Assembly: GCA_945875865.1 (NCBI GenBank)
Contig: CAMCMF010000005.1
Coordinates: 1 to 58,727, forward strand
Direction of reading: 5' to 3'
Length of the DNA stretch: 58,727 nucleotides
Source of the DNA: Rhizobium sp. Q54
Lineage (GTDB): Bacteria; Pseudomonadota; Alphaproteobacteria; Rickettsiales; UBA1997
The position numbers were made by a program, and so were the translations under genes. Shown piece after piece: positions 45,901 to 53,562 of the stretch. How positions within the stretch are numbered: position 1 is the first letter of the stretch; each line of letters starts with the position of its first letter. The notes under the pieces are model-generated. The model ran no database searches, was not told the origin of the DNA, and saw only the letters and a list, made by a program, of their open reading frames with translations.

Positions 45901-47969
45901 GCTTGTTGATTTTCGTTTGGTTTTGGCTGTTTTTTGGCGTCAATTTTGTTGGTGATGCAAATTACTTCCATTTTGCTTAGGTCGCGCACGCCAAGATCGA
46001 GTTTATTTGTAAGGGCGTCGAAGCTGTCATCGTGTGAGCGCAAGGCTTGCAATACTTGCCACACAACTTTGTAGTTTTGGTTTTTGTCTAGGCTTTCGTT
46101 GGCTTCCATTCCTGAAGGAATCACAACTGGCAAAATTACGTAGCCGCGTTTTTTACCTTCGGCGTTGCGCATTACGCGACCGACAGATTGAACAACATCA
46201 ACTTGCGAATTTCTTGGGGTTAAAAACAAAACTGCGTCAAGTGCTGGAACGTCAACGCCTTCAGAAAGGCAGCGCACGTTGCTTAAAATGCGGCAGGTGT
46301 TTTGTGGGGCTTCTTCTTTTAACCAATTGAGCTTTTCTTCTTTTTGGCTGGCATTCATTGAGCCGTCAACGTGTGCGGCTTCGCAAACTAGTTTGGTTGC
46401 GAGTTGGTCGCTGGCAGCTTCTTGTTTTTTATATTCTTCAACAACAGCCGAAAACATGCTGGAGATTTTTTTGGAGCTGACTTTATTGGTTTTGGAAGTG
46501 GTGCTTTGTGGCTCAATCACTTGGCAAAATGCAACTGCGCGGCGCATTGGGTTGGTGTCGTCGTTTAAATCTTCGGAAGTATCTTGTTTTGAAAGTGCTT
46601 TCCAACAACCAATGATTCTGGCGGCGTCGTCAACTTTAAGGGCATTGTTTTCATCTTTTAGTAAATGCTGAAGGCGGTCGCTGACATGTTGAGAATCAAC
46701 GGCCAAGACGATTACTTTGTAATCAACTAGAAGGCCTTGTTTTACGGCTTCAGAAAAATTGATGGTGAAAAGAGTTTTGCCGTAAAGCGTCTCATCATCA
46801 AATGAGCAAATGGCGATTTTATCTTTTTCAGCAACAGCTTTGGCTTCATTGCCGTAGATGCGGGGAGTTGCCGTCATGTAAAGGCGCTTTGCTGATTTGA
46901 TGAAATTGGCATCGTGAACTTGCACAAAAGTTGATTCGTCTTTGTCATCAAAAGTTTGGCCAGTGGTACGGTGGGCTTCGTCGCAAATGATTAGGTCAAA
47001 ATCTTCGAGGCCGTGATTTTTTTGGGCTTTAGAAATTACTTCAATTGAGTGGTAGGTTGAAAATACTACGCTCATGTGGTGCGAGTCGTGGCGTTTTTGC
47101 ATTTCAAAAGCTAGGCGCGCAGAGTTGGTGGTTGCGGGGTAGCGTAGCTCGTGGGTGAAAGTTTGAACGATGTCGTCTTCGTTTTTGCGTTTTTTACCAA
47201 CGTCAGAGTCTGAACAAACGGCAAAGCTATTTAGTGGCGTGGCGCTTTCCTGTGTCCATTCAGTTAGTGTTTGAGAAAGTAGCGAAAGTGAAGGGACTAA
47301 AAATAAAACTCGCTTGTTTTTGCCAGCTAACTTTTCAGCAATTTTTAGAGAGGTGAAAGTTTTTCCAGTGCCGCAAGCCATGATTAACTTGCCGCGAGCC
47401 GCTTCCCGCAAACCTTCTTCAACTGATTTTAGGGCGGCTTTTTGATGGTCGCGAAGTTCTTTCTTTTTCTTTAAGGTTGGTTGCTGGTTTGGTTGATATT
47501 TTGACCAATCAATTTGGCTATTTTCTAAATCGTTTAAATCGATTTTGGTGACGGGTGGTTGTTGATTTTGTAGCGCATCTTCAGCATGTTCAGACCAATT
47601 GTTGGTAGTGGTGACAATGATTCTTTGGCTGAATTGTGTTTTGCCTGAGGCTGTAAAAAAGCTGTCGATGTCAGATTTTTGAATGCGGTAGGTTTCTTCG
47701 TAAAATTTACACTGAATGGCGTGAAATTCATTAGTGCCGTGAGTTGTAGCAACTAGATCGATTCCGGTGTCGCGCCGATCTATTTTTTGTCCGACTAAAT
47801 TTTGCTCGTCTGCCCAAGTGGAGTAGGTTGAAACTTGGCTGTAAAGGTTTTGGTAAAATGGCTCATTCTTGAAATATTGGATGGTGAGATCTTCAAAATA
47901 GGTGCCTTGTTCACGATTAGTTTGCGCGTTTTGACGAAGGGTTTTTAGCAGGTTTTGCAATGCTGTCAT
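42987..47969 (-). CDS. Type ISP single-chain restriction-modification enzyme
   Basis: One polypeptide of 1,660 residues combining nuclease, translocase and adenine methyltransferase, as in LlaGI/LlaBIII. Seen in order: Mrr-like nuclease (GIDLVA ... IQCKFY, Asp71 and Lys88), Walker A MACGTGKT (197-204), DEAH box (330-333), helicase C-terminal motif QSVGRVMR, methyltransferase motif I DPFTGTGTF (near 925), motif IV NPPYSSGQ (near 1028) and a C-terminal target-recognition region. All motifs are intact. No separate specificity subunit is needed. It lies 20 bp after a DinD-like gene in the same direction. Together they look like a horizontally acquired defence module between ppsR and virB10. Confidence 0.92.
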   Translation of the reverse strand: MTALQNLLKTLRQNAQTNREQGTYFEDLTIQYFKNEPFYQNLYSQVSTYSTWADEQNLVGQKIDRRDTGIDLVATTHGTNEFHAIQCKFYEETYRIQKSDIDSFFTASGKTQFSQRIIVTTTNNWSEHAEDALQNQQPPVTKIDLNDLENSQIDWSKYQPNQQPTLKKKKELRDHQKAALKSVEEGLREAARGKLIMACGTGKTFTSLKIAEKLAGKNKRVLFLVPSLSLLSQTLTEWTQESATPLNSFAVCSDSDVGKKRKNEDDIVQTFTHELRYPATTNSARLAFEMQKRHDSHHMSVVFSTYHSIEVISKAQKNHGLEDFDLIICDEAHRTTGQTFDDKDESTFVQVHDANFIKSAKRLYMTATPRIYGNEAKAVAEKDKIAICSFDDETLYGKTLFTINFSEAVKQGLLVDYKVIVLAVDSQHVSDRLQHLLKDENNALKVDDAARIIGCWKALSKQDTSEDLNDDTNPMRRAVAFCQVIEPQSTTSKTNKVSSKKISSMFSAVVEEYKKQEAASDQLATKLVCEAAHVDGSMNASQKEEKLNWLKEEAPQNTCRILSNVRCLSEGVDVPALDAVLFLTPRNSQVDVVQSVGRVMRNAEGKKRGYVILPVVIPSGMEANESLDKNQNYKVVWQVLQALRSHDDSFDALTNKLDLGVRDLSKMEVICITNKIDAKKQPKPNENQQAQNSFGIGESVKSSINQAIQTNLKFEVSEIERAIYAQVVKKCGNRHHWEEWANDISSIAKNHIARINSILKNPENTKEIKAFEEFLNELRDDLNNQITEGEAIEMLAQHLITKPVFDALFEGYSFAKNNPVSKAMQGVVEVLSQHHLEKEANTLQKFYDSVKQRAAGINDVAAKQKIIIELYDKFFKNAFPKMTERLGIVYTPVEVVDFIIHSVNDALKNEFGQTLGSENVHIIDPFTGTGTFITRLMQSGLISKEQLAHKYTHEIHANEIVLLAYYIAAINIESVYHDIMGGDYKPFNGICLTDTFQLYEKEDLISEIMVDNSARRTRQKKLDIRVIIGNPPYSSGQKSENDNNANIEYEKLDEGIRETYAKNSKATLQKNLYDSYVRSIRWASDRIKDAGVIGFVSGNGFLEKAAMDGMRKCLAEEFSSIYTFNLRGDIRKNMLSKGRVKEGQNVFGSGSMTGIAITLFIKNPKTKERGKIYYHDIGNDLKLQEKLEKLIELKSISGISKNNLWQEIKPDSHGDWLSQREESFANHISLGDKKNKNEAVIFENYSLGVATNRDAWCYNFSKNQLAQNMSGMINFYCSEVSRYQAACGSLAKENFPKVDDFISSDPRQISWSRALKKDLSLKKDASFQKNSLVFASYRPFTKQWMYFNRQLNEVVYQMPQIFPDASVKNRVILINGKGSRNGISALISDCLVDLNMLEAGAQCFPFKLFSPKTNETSSVQDSNPQDSLFADAPKPASLFDEKTEGNFVVKDGITDGGLAHFSKNYVGEKISKEDVFYYIYGLLHSEDYKQRFADNLTKELPRIPRVKKATDFWHFSKAGRELAELHINYENVSPFAANFAGGALAIEMLKDADFKVEKMKFAKTGKETDKTKVIYNSKITIENIPLEAYSYVVNGKPAIEWVMERQGISTHKESGIVNDANLWAIETMNNARYPLDLLLRVITVSLETIKIVKALPRLEI

Positions 47970-47989
47970 TTGAGAGTGCTGATTATTGG

Positions 47990-48832
47990 TTATTTTTTTA
48001 AAACTTTGGAACTTTTCAGCGACTTTTTTTCTTCCGAACTCAGACGTCTTTCAACCTTCTTCACATCCTCTACAGCGAATAATTTTTCAGGAACAATGCC
48101 ACGCTCAAGCAAAGTGCTTCTGACCGCTTTGTTATTTATGATGTGTTCGTTAGAAATTTTTAGCTCATTCTTCATTTGATGCTGGCGAGCATTGAAAATA
48201 GTGATTTCACTGGCAAAGTCTTTGGCTTTTAGAATGATGGTTGGGGCGTAGTCGGCAAGTGGACGAGTGTCTGGAACATTCCAAATTTCTTTCATTTCTT
48301 TGGTGGTTTTACTAAATAGAGCTTGGTCGCCTTTGCTTCGAATTAGGGCAAAATTTTTGTCGCTACCGGTTTGTTCGAAAATGGTTTTGGAAAGTTCTTT
48401 TTCAGTCTCGCTGAGTTTTTTGCGAGCCACTACGCGCTCAGATTCCAAAAGCCTTTGTTCGATTAATTCAGCGCGACGAGTTTGAATGGCGAAGTAAGTT
48501 TGAGCAAAGGCGATTTCTGGCTTTGTAGGATCGCCATTTTGGGCGATTAGGTAGCAGGCGTAGCGGGTGAGCATTATGTCTTCAACTTCGCGTTGACTAC
48601 CAGAGCCAAGATCAACCATTTTCCTGACGTCAGGAAAATGGTCTGAGACTTTATGTTTAGAGGTTTTACAGGAAATTTTAGCTTTAGAAATTACACTAAG
48701 AAAGTTGCCCCATTTGGCGTAACCAAGCAAATCTTGTAGATCGCGAGCGAGCCAAAATTCAACACCATCTTTGGTTTGTTTGGCGTGAGATTCAAAATTG
48801 AGAGTGAGAGTTTGAACTGTTTCGGTTTTCAT
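47990..48832 (-). CDS. dinD: DinD-like (DNA-damage-inducible protein D) protein
   Basis: A 280-residue homologue of DinD, an SOS-induced protein that inhibits RecA strand exchange in E. coli. Seen: an N-terminal BRO-N-like domain (EFWLARDLQDLLGYAKWGNF), then DVRKMVDLGSGSQREVEDIMLTRYACYLIAQNGDP and QTYFAIQTRRAELIEQR, and a basic C-terminal tail. It precedes the Type ISP gene by 20 bp, so they are probably co-expressed; DinD relatives are often found beside restriction-modification genes. A 28-bp perfect palindrome lies inside the gene. Confidence 0.85.
   Translation of the reverse strand: MKTETVQTLTLNFESHAKQTKDGVEFWLARDLQDLLGYAKWGNFLSVISKAKISCKTSKHKVSDHFPDVRKMVDLGSGSQREVEDIMLTRYACYLIAQNGDPTKPEIAFAQTYFAIQTRRAELIEQRLLESERVVARKKLSETEKELSKTIFEQTGSDKNFALIRSKGDQALFSKTTKEMKEIWNVPDTRPLADYAPTIILKAKDFASEITIFNARQHQMKNELKISNEHIINNKAVRSTLLERGIVPEKLFAVEDVKKVERRLSSEEKKSLKSSKVLKK
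48615..48642. repeat. 28-bp perfect palindrome within dinD
   Basis: ACCATTTTCCTGAC followed immediately by its exact reverse complement, with no spacer. It is read in frame as DHFPDVRKMVD and is part of the conserved dinD coding region. Confidence 0.92.
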
Positions 48833-48873
48833 TTTGTGGTGAGTGGTTGGTTGAGGTGGAATGGGTTAACTAT

Positions 48874-50193
48874 TTACCTTTTAGACATTGAAGGAACTTT
48901 GATATCAGCATTAACAATAACCGTGATTCTAGTTCCTTGTGGAACGCGAATAACTGGAGTTAAATCGAGTGCGCTATTTACGATTTGACCAACCGTGTCG
49001 ACGATAGTTTTAGTGACATCATAAAGAGCCTGATTCGTAGCATTGCCAGTTGTTGTTGTGGTTCCTTGTGTTGGATTAGCTGTAGTTGTTGTGGCTTGAT
49101 TTCCCAAAAGACTTTGAGCTGCTGCAACACCACCAACTGCTAAAACACTTGTGAGTAAAGAGTTAGTGATCACGGAGCTATATTTATTATCAACTTCACC
49201 AGCGATACCAGCTCTACCAAATTGATCTGCCGCAACAGAAGAAATTGCTAAGTCAACTCCATCGGGACGAATCAAGCGGCTCCAATTAATTTGCACTCTG
49301 CCCTGACCTCTTTTTATTTCACTGGAATAAGCTCCGAATAAACGCGAACCCCTTGGAATTAAAACATCATTTCCTGATTCACCATAAACATCCCTACCAA
49401 TCACCGCACGAACTGATCCCGGAATTTCGGTATTGATTGCAGTTTCCAGAACTGCCGTGAGTAATTTACCCTGTGCAATTGTGTGAACGCGATCGGCAAT
49501 GTAAGTAGTGACAACTGCGGATTCAGTTTCTTCTAATTCTTCCAGCGGATCTTTTTTTAGCTTCACGATATTTTTTTCGTAACCCACTCCTCGCGAAGGT
49601 AGGTTGGCATTACCACCAGCAAAAACAATGATTGGAGCGTAACGAGGATCGGTTGGTTTTTTTTCTTCTCCCATTTTCACTTCACCATTCAGCTGATTGG
49701 TTTGAGCTGTTGGATCATTGGGATTTATAATCGGAAATTTATCACCGGACATAACTTGCGTTGGCAATAGAGCGTTAGGATTTTGCTGATTTGGATTTAT
49801 AATATCCGCTAAATTCAATTGATTACCCGCCGTAGAATCCTTTGGCAATTCTGGCAAAGTTGGAACATCTGGGGTTGAGGGCTTTGCTAAATCTTCTACT
49901 TCTTGTTTTTGCCGTTCTTTTGAATCATCAAATTCAAACAAGGATTTTCCATTATCACTTTGAGTAATAGATGCCTTTGGCAACTCGATCGCTTCTAATT
50001 TTTCATTGGGCTTTTCTGGCTCCTTGAAGAAGAAAAAATAAAATACCATCACTGTCAAAATAGTTGAAGCAGCGATAATCATCATTTTACTTTTTTTTGC
50101 AGCAGCAATCGCCGGACCATTCGATGCGACGTCAATCGAGTCATCCCTATCTTCTTGGATTTCAGCAGGGCGCTGTTTAACTTTTGGTTTCAT
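48874..50193 (-). CDS. virB10: VirB10/TrbI-family type IV secretion protein
   Basis: Component of the type IV secretion core complex that spans both membranes. Seen: 439 residues, a cytoplasmic N-terminus, one membrane helix (about residues 37-56, TILTVMVFYFFFF), a Pro/Asn-rich periplasmic linker, and the C-terminal TrbI domain from about 215 with AQGKLLTAVLETAINTEIPG, VLIPRGSRLFGAY and VQINWSRLIRPDGVDLAI. The outer-membrane antenna region (SVITNSLLTSVLAVGG) is present. No virB8, virB9, virB11 or virD4 gene adjoins it; it follows the acyltransferase fusion by 1 bp and precedes dinD. It may be an orphan or part of a scattered system. Confidence 0.88.
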   Translation of the reverse strand: MKPKVKQRPAEIQEDRDDSIDVASNGPAIAAAKKSKMMIIAASTILTVMVFYFFFFKEPEKPNEKLEAIELPKASITQSDNGKSLFEFDDSKERQKQEVEDLAKPSTPDVPTLPELPKDSTAGNQLNLADIINPNQQNPNALLPTQVMSGDKFPIINPNDPTAQTNQLNGEVKMGEEKKPTDPRYAPIIVFAGGNANLPSRGVGYEKNIVKLKKDPLEELEETESAVVTTYIADRVHTIAQGKLLTAVLETAINTEIPGSVRAVIGRDVYGESGNDVLIPRGSRLFGAYSSEIKRGQGRVQINWSRLIRPDGVDLAISSVAADQFGRAGIAGEVDNKYSSVITNSLLTSVLAVGGVAAAQSLLGNQATTTTANPTQGTTTTTGNATNQALYDVTKTIVDTVGQIVNSALDLTPVIRVPQGTRITVIVNADIKVPSMSKR

Positions 50194-50194
50194 G

Positions 50195-52378
50195 CTAGAT
50201 TATTTTCGTCTTAAAGAGAAAAGTTTTTATCATATTAAAAATTTCTTCTTTTCTTTCTGAATTGATGATCACGTGATTTGAAAAATCAACTTCCTCAAGC
50301 TGTTTCTCTTTAGAATTAATTTGATCATAAATCATTCTTCCGCTAATTGGATTAACCACAGGATCTTTGTTCGCCTGAATAATCAAGGCATTAGCTGATA
50401 CCCTGCTAAGATTTCCTTCACAAAGCTGCATCAATTTTTCTAACTCGTGAACACCTTTAATGTAATTGCGACTATAGTTAATCTCAGGATTTTCTGGATG
50501 ATCATCAACATATTCAAAGCGACCTTTTCCGATATTAAATTTTTCCAACATCTCATTCCACAAATCTATTCCGGGAACCATGCGAGCTTTAATATCTAAT
50601 AATTTTAGCGCGGCATTAATCGAAATAACCGCATGAATTTTTTTTGCTCGCGCAGCTTTTCTAGCGCAAGAAAGTAGACTCAAAAGACCTCCGGTCGAAA
50701 AGCCGATTATCACAATTCTTGAAGAAATATTTTGTAAAGCGGCGTAACCACGCTGCACTGAATCATACCATTTTTCAACACTAGTATCCCGAAGATTTAT
50801 CGGTGCCGTGCCGTGTCCATGAAGCCTCGTTACATAAACCTTAAAACCAAAACCATTTAAGAATTTTGCTAGTGATTCAGTTTCTTTTGGCGCAGATTTA
50901 TAACCATGAACCAATAAAATTCCGACTTTTTTCACTCGTGATGGAGCTTTGATTTTTGTATCAAGAAAAAATGGCGAGCCAACAGATTTATCTTTAGAAA
51001 ATTTTTCATCAAAATAAGTGGCGTAATCGGAATTAAAATTTTCTAAATCACACTTTTGAATCCCAGCAAAAACTTTTTTTCTTAACTCCTCATCAGGAGT
51101 TTTGGCATTTCTTTTTACAATTCCATTCGCCACTTCTAACAAAAAGAATTCATTGGCAACAACGTGTAAAGTGTTCTCGCGCCTGATCTCATGGAAATCA
51201 TATTTTTTATTAAATGAGCCTCTATTGATTCTGATTTTATCGCCCGGAGTTTCTACAATCAGATTCTGCTTTTTTGCTAATTCAAAAACGCTGTCAAATT
51301 CTTCATGAGGCTCATCGATAAAAATTTTATAAAGATTTTCCTCAAAAATACTTTGATTGGGACGATATTTTCCGCTTTTTCTTATCATCGAAGCCGATAA
51401 ATAAATCACTCTTTTCAAACGATTAATTTCGACTTCGCCTTCGCTAAAATGATGTAGAGCTGCGATAAAAATATGATCTAAATTAACCTGAACATCAGAA
51501 TAGATCCTGCTCATAAAATCATTGGTGAGCGAGGATTTAAAATAGCGCAGAATAAAATTATTTTTTGTTTCATCCTTAATGATCGGAATTTGTGAAATCA
51601 CATCGCGGGTTTTTTTAATATATTCTCCCAGACTGATCGGATCGCCAAAATTGACATTGATTTCAGCGCCCAACAAAAGATTTCCTTCTATTTCTAATTC
51701 TTCCACAACTTGCTTGGGAATATCTTTGATCAATCGGTTGGCTAATCGTTGAATGGCATTATTTCCAGGACGAATCGGATAATAAGTGATGTTGAGCGGA
51801 ACGATATTGGTGTTAAGATCCTTGAGGCGATCATCATATTTTAAATGGAAAGTCCGTTCAAATTCATCTAAAGCGGTTTGATTTTTTTGCGCCGCAGCCT
51901 CGATTAGATCAGAGCGGTAAAGCTGCGATTTTAAAGCCAACACAGAGGATCCTGTACGCACCGGTCCAACGCGATGAGGGGTATAATTCATGAATAATCC
52001 TTCATGACGAATTTCTTTGCTTTTCAGCATGCCGCCTTCGGGATAGATCATCCAATCATAATCACCGGTGATCAAATCTTTTAATATGATATTATCGCGC
52101 TTAGGATCTTTGGTGGAGATAGTTCCAACTGAGCTTAAAAAATTTCCTAAAGCACCGAAATAAAGTCCGGAATCGGCCAAACAGCGCACTTGGCGGCCAG
52201 TATATTTGTAAATTAAATAGGGAATAAAAAATGTCTCGGAGCGCGTAAAATGATTGGCTACAAACAGAGTCGGCTGTTTAGGCAATTTTTCTAAACCACT
52301 AATAGAAAATCGCGAACCCAAGATTTTTTCCAAAACCCGCAAGGCAATCGAAGCATAGTGGAAGGTTTTTGCTGCCAT
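50195..52378 (-). CDS. PlsC-like acyltransferase fused to an alpha/beta hydrolase
   Basis: A bifunctional lipid enzyme of 727 residues. N-terminal part (about 1-280): PlsC-type acyltransferase with NHFTRSE (H43-x4-E48, where most members have H-x4-D) and YPEGGML near 112. Middle (about 280-470): unassigned helical region. C-terminal part (about 480-727): alpha/beta hydrolase resembling monoacylglycerol lipases, with LLVHGYKSAP, nucleophile GFSTGG near 560, acid QANKDPVV and His in FSNHVI. No signal peptide. The two activities could deacylate and reacylate host or membrane lipids; this is inference. It is 2 bp downstream of the purL C-terminal half and 1 bp before virB10. Confidence 0.82.
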   Translation of the reverse strand: MAAKTFHYASIALRVLEKILGSRFSISGLEKLPKQPTLFVANHFTRSETFFIPYLIYKYTGRQVRCLADSGLYFGALGNFLSSVGTISTKDPKRDNIILKDLITGDYDWMIYPEGGMLKSKEIRHEGLFMNYTPHRVGPVRTGSSVLALKSQLYRSDLIEAAAQKNQTALDEFERTFHLKYDDRLKDLNTNIVPLNITYYPIRPGNNAIQRLANRLIKDIPKQVVEELEIEGNLLLGAEINVNFGDPISLGEYIKKTRDVISQIPIIKDETKNNFILRYFKSSLTNDFMSRIYSDVQVNLDHIFIAALHHFSEGEVEINRLKRVIYLSASMIRKSGKYRPNQSIFEENLYKIFIDEPHEEFDSVFELAKKQNLIVETPGDKIRINRGSFNKKYDFHEIRRENTLHVVANEFFLLEVANGIVKRNAKTPDEELRKKVFAGIQKCDLENFNSDYATYFDEKFSKDKSVGSPFFLDTKIKAPSRVKKVGILLVHGYKSAPKETESLAKFLNGFGFKVYVTRLHGHGTAPINLRDTSVEKWYDSVQRGYAALQNISSRIVIIGFSTGGLLSLLSCARKAARAKKIHAVISINAALKLLDIKARMVPGIDLWNEMLEKFNIGKGRFEYVDDHPENPEINYSRNYIKGVHELEKLMQLCEGNLSRVSANALIIQANKDPVVNPISGRMIYDQINSKEKQLEEVDFSNHVIINSERKEEIFNMIKTFLFKTKII

Positions 52379-52380
52379 GC

Positions 52381-53412
52381 TTAAGAGAAATGTTTTTCGA
52401 AAACAGATTCATTGAGTTTTGCTAACTCTTTGATTTCAACTTCAGAGGAATTGATGCGAATTTTTTCTTTTACAACCACACCAATTTTAAAAACTGCGAT
52501 AGATTTTTTTTCAGCTTTTTTTCTTAATTCCTTAACCATCGAAGAATCAAGAGTGACAATATAACGTGACTGATCTTCGGCAAAAAGAATTTTATTTTCA
52601 TCATTTTCACCAGCTGCTTTCAGTTCAGATAAATCAATATCGCAACCGAGTTTGAGGTTAGACATTTCAAATAAAGCAACCAGCAATCCACCGTCAGAAA
52701 TATCGTGACAAGCGTTGATGGAAGCGCTCTCAATTAATTCGCGAACAAATTCACCATGTTTTTTTTCTTCAGCTAAATCAACGATTGGGGGATTTTTTTT
52801 GCTTTCAATTTTCAAAATTTCGCGCTCGAAAAGAGAACAGGAAATATGGCCAGCAGTTTTGCCAATTACGATAATTTCATCACCGATCATTTTGAATTTT
52901 GAGTCACATCTTTTTTGAAAATCTTTCAACAATCCAACACCGCCAATTGCTGGAGTTGGCTGAATCGCCTTGCCATCAGTTTCATTGTAAAGTGAAACAT
53001 TTCCGGAAACGACGGGATAATCCAAAGCCTTACAAGCTTCTGTTATTCCTTGAATTGCACGCACAATTTGTCCCATGATTTCGGGCTTTTGCGGATTACC
53101 AAAATTCAAACAATTTGTAATCGCCAAAGGTTTGCCACCAACTGCAGAAATATTGCGATAAGTTTCTGCAACCGCTTGTTTAGCGCCTTCAAAAGCATCA
53201 GCTTCAACATAACGCGGAGTACAATCTGCCGTTAGCGCTAAAGCTTTTTGAGTGTTGTGAACACGAATAATCGCAGCATCTCCACCAGTTTGAATAGTAT
53301 CGTTCATCACCTGCGAATCATATTGCTCGTAGATCCATTTTTTTGAGGCAAGATCAGGAACTTGCAGGAGTGTTTTTAAATTTTCGAGAATTTGTGAAGA
53401 CATTTGGGGCAA
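52381..53412 (-). CDS. purL: Phosphoribosylformylglycinamidine synthase PurL, C-terminal half
   Basis: A 343-residue protein covering the second lobe of small-type PurL (FGAM synthase, ATP-dependent purine step). Seen: LQVPDLASKKWIYEQYDSQV at the start, then DCTPRYVEADAFEGAKQAV, LNFGNPQKPEI, VSGNVSLYNET, ACHDISDGGLLVALFEM and EDQSRYIVTL, colinear with Bacillus PurL from about residue 400. It has its own ATG and natural C-terminus. The first lobe is encoded at 57141-58280, 3.7 kb upstream on the same strand. With 379 residues there, the sum (722) matches intact PurL (about 740), so both lobes are complete and may assemble in trans. Confidence 0.93.
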   Translation of the reverse strand: MPQMSSQILENLKTLLQVPDLASKKWIYEQYDSQVMNDTIQTGGDAAIIRVHNTQKALALTADCTPRYVEADAFEGAKQAVAETYRNISAVGGKPLAITNCLNFGNPQKPEIMGQIVRAIQGITEACKALDYPVVSGNVSLYNETDGKAIQPTPAIGGVGLLKDFQKRCDSKFKMIGDEIIVIGKTAGHISCSLFEREILKIESKKNPPIVDLAEEKKHGEFVRELIESASINACHDISDGGLLVALFEMSNLKLGCDIDLSELKAAGENDENKILFAEDQSRYIVTLDSSMVKELRKKAEKKSIAVFKIGVVVKEKIRINSSEVEIKELAKLNESVFEKHFS

Positions 53413-53416
53413 TTAT

Positions 53417-53466
53417 CAATTAACAATTATCAATTAACAAAAGTTGGAATTTGTTAATTGATAATT
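53417..53466. repeat. AT-rich hairpin and one copy of a 25-bp direct repeat flanking the purL cargo
   Basis: 53425-53441 and 53450-53466 form a perfect 17-bp stem with an 8-nt loop. Overlapping it, 53417-53441 is repeated with one mismatch at 56710-56734, just beyond the other end of the two-gene cargo. Confidence 0.75.
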
Positions 53467-53562
53467 ACTACTTGTTACTTGATTCGCATTGACTCAGAAC
53501 CCTTGAAGACAAGGTTTTGATGGAAGTTTTTTATGATTTCATAATTTAGATCACAAGAAAAT

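Noticed and set aside
52381-53412. purL C-terminal half as a pseudogene
   Set aside because: It has a start codon, intact motifs and a natural end, and the missing lobe is encoded intact 3.7 kb upstream; decay is not evident.
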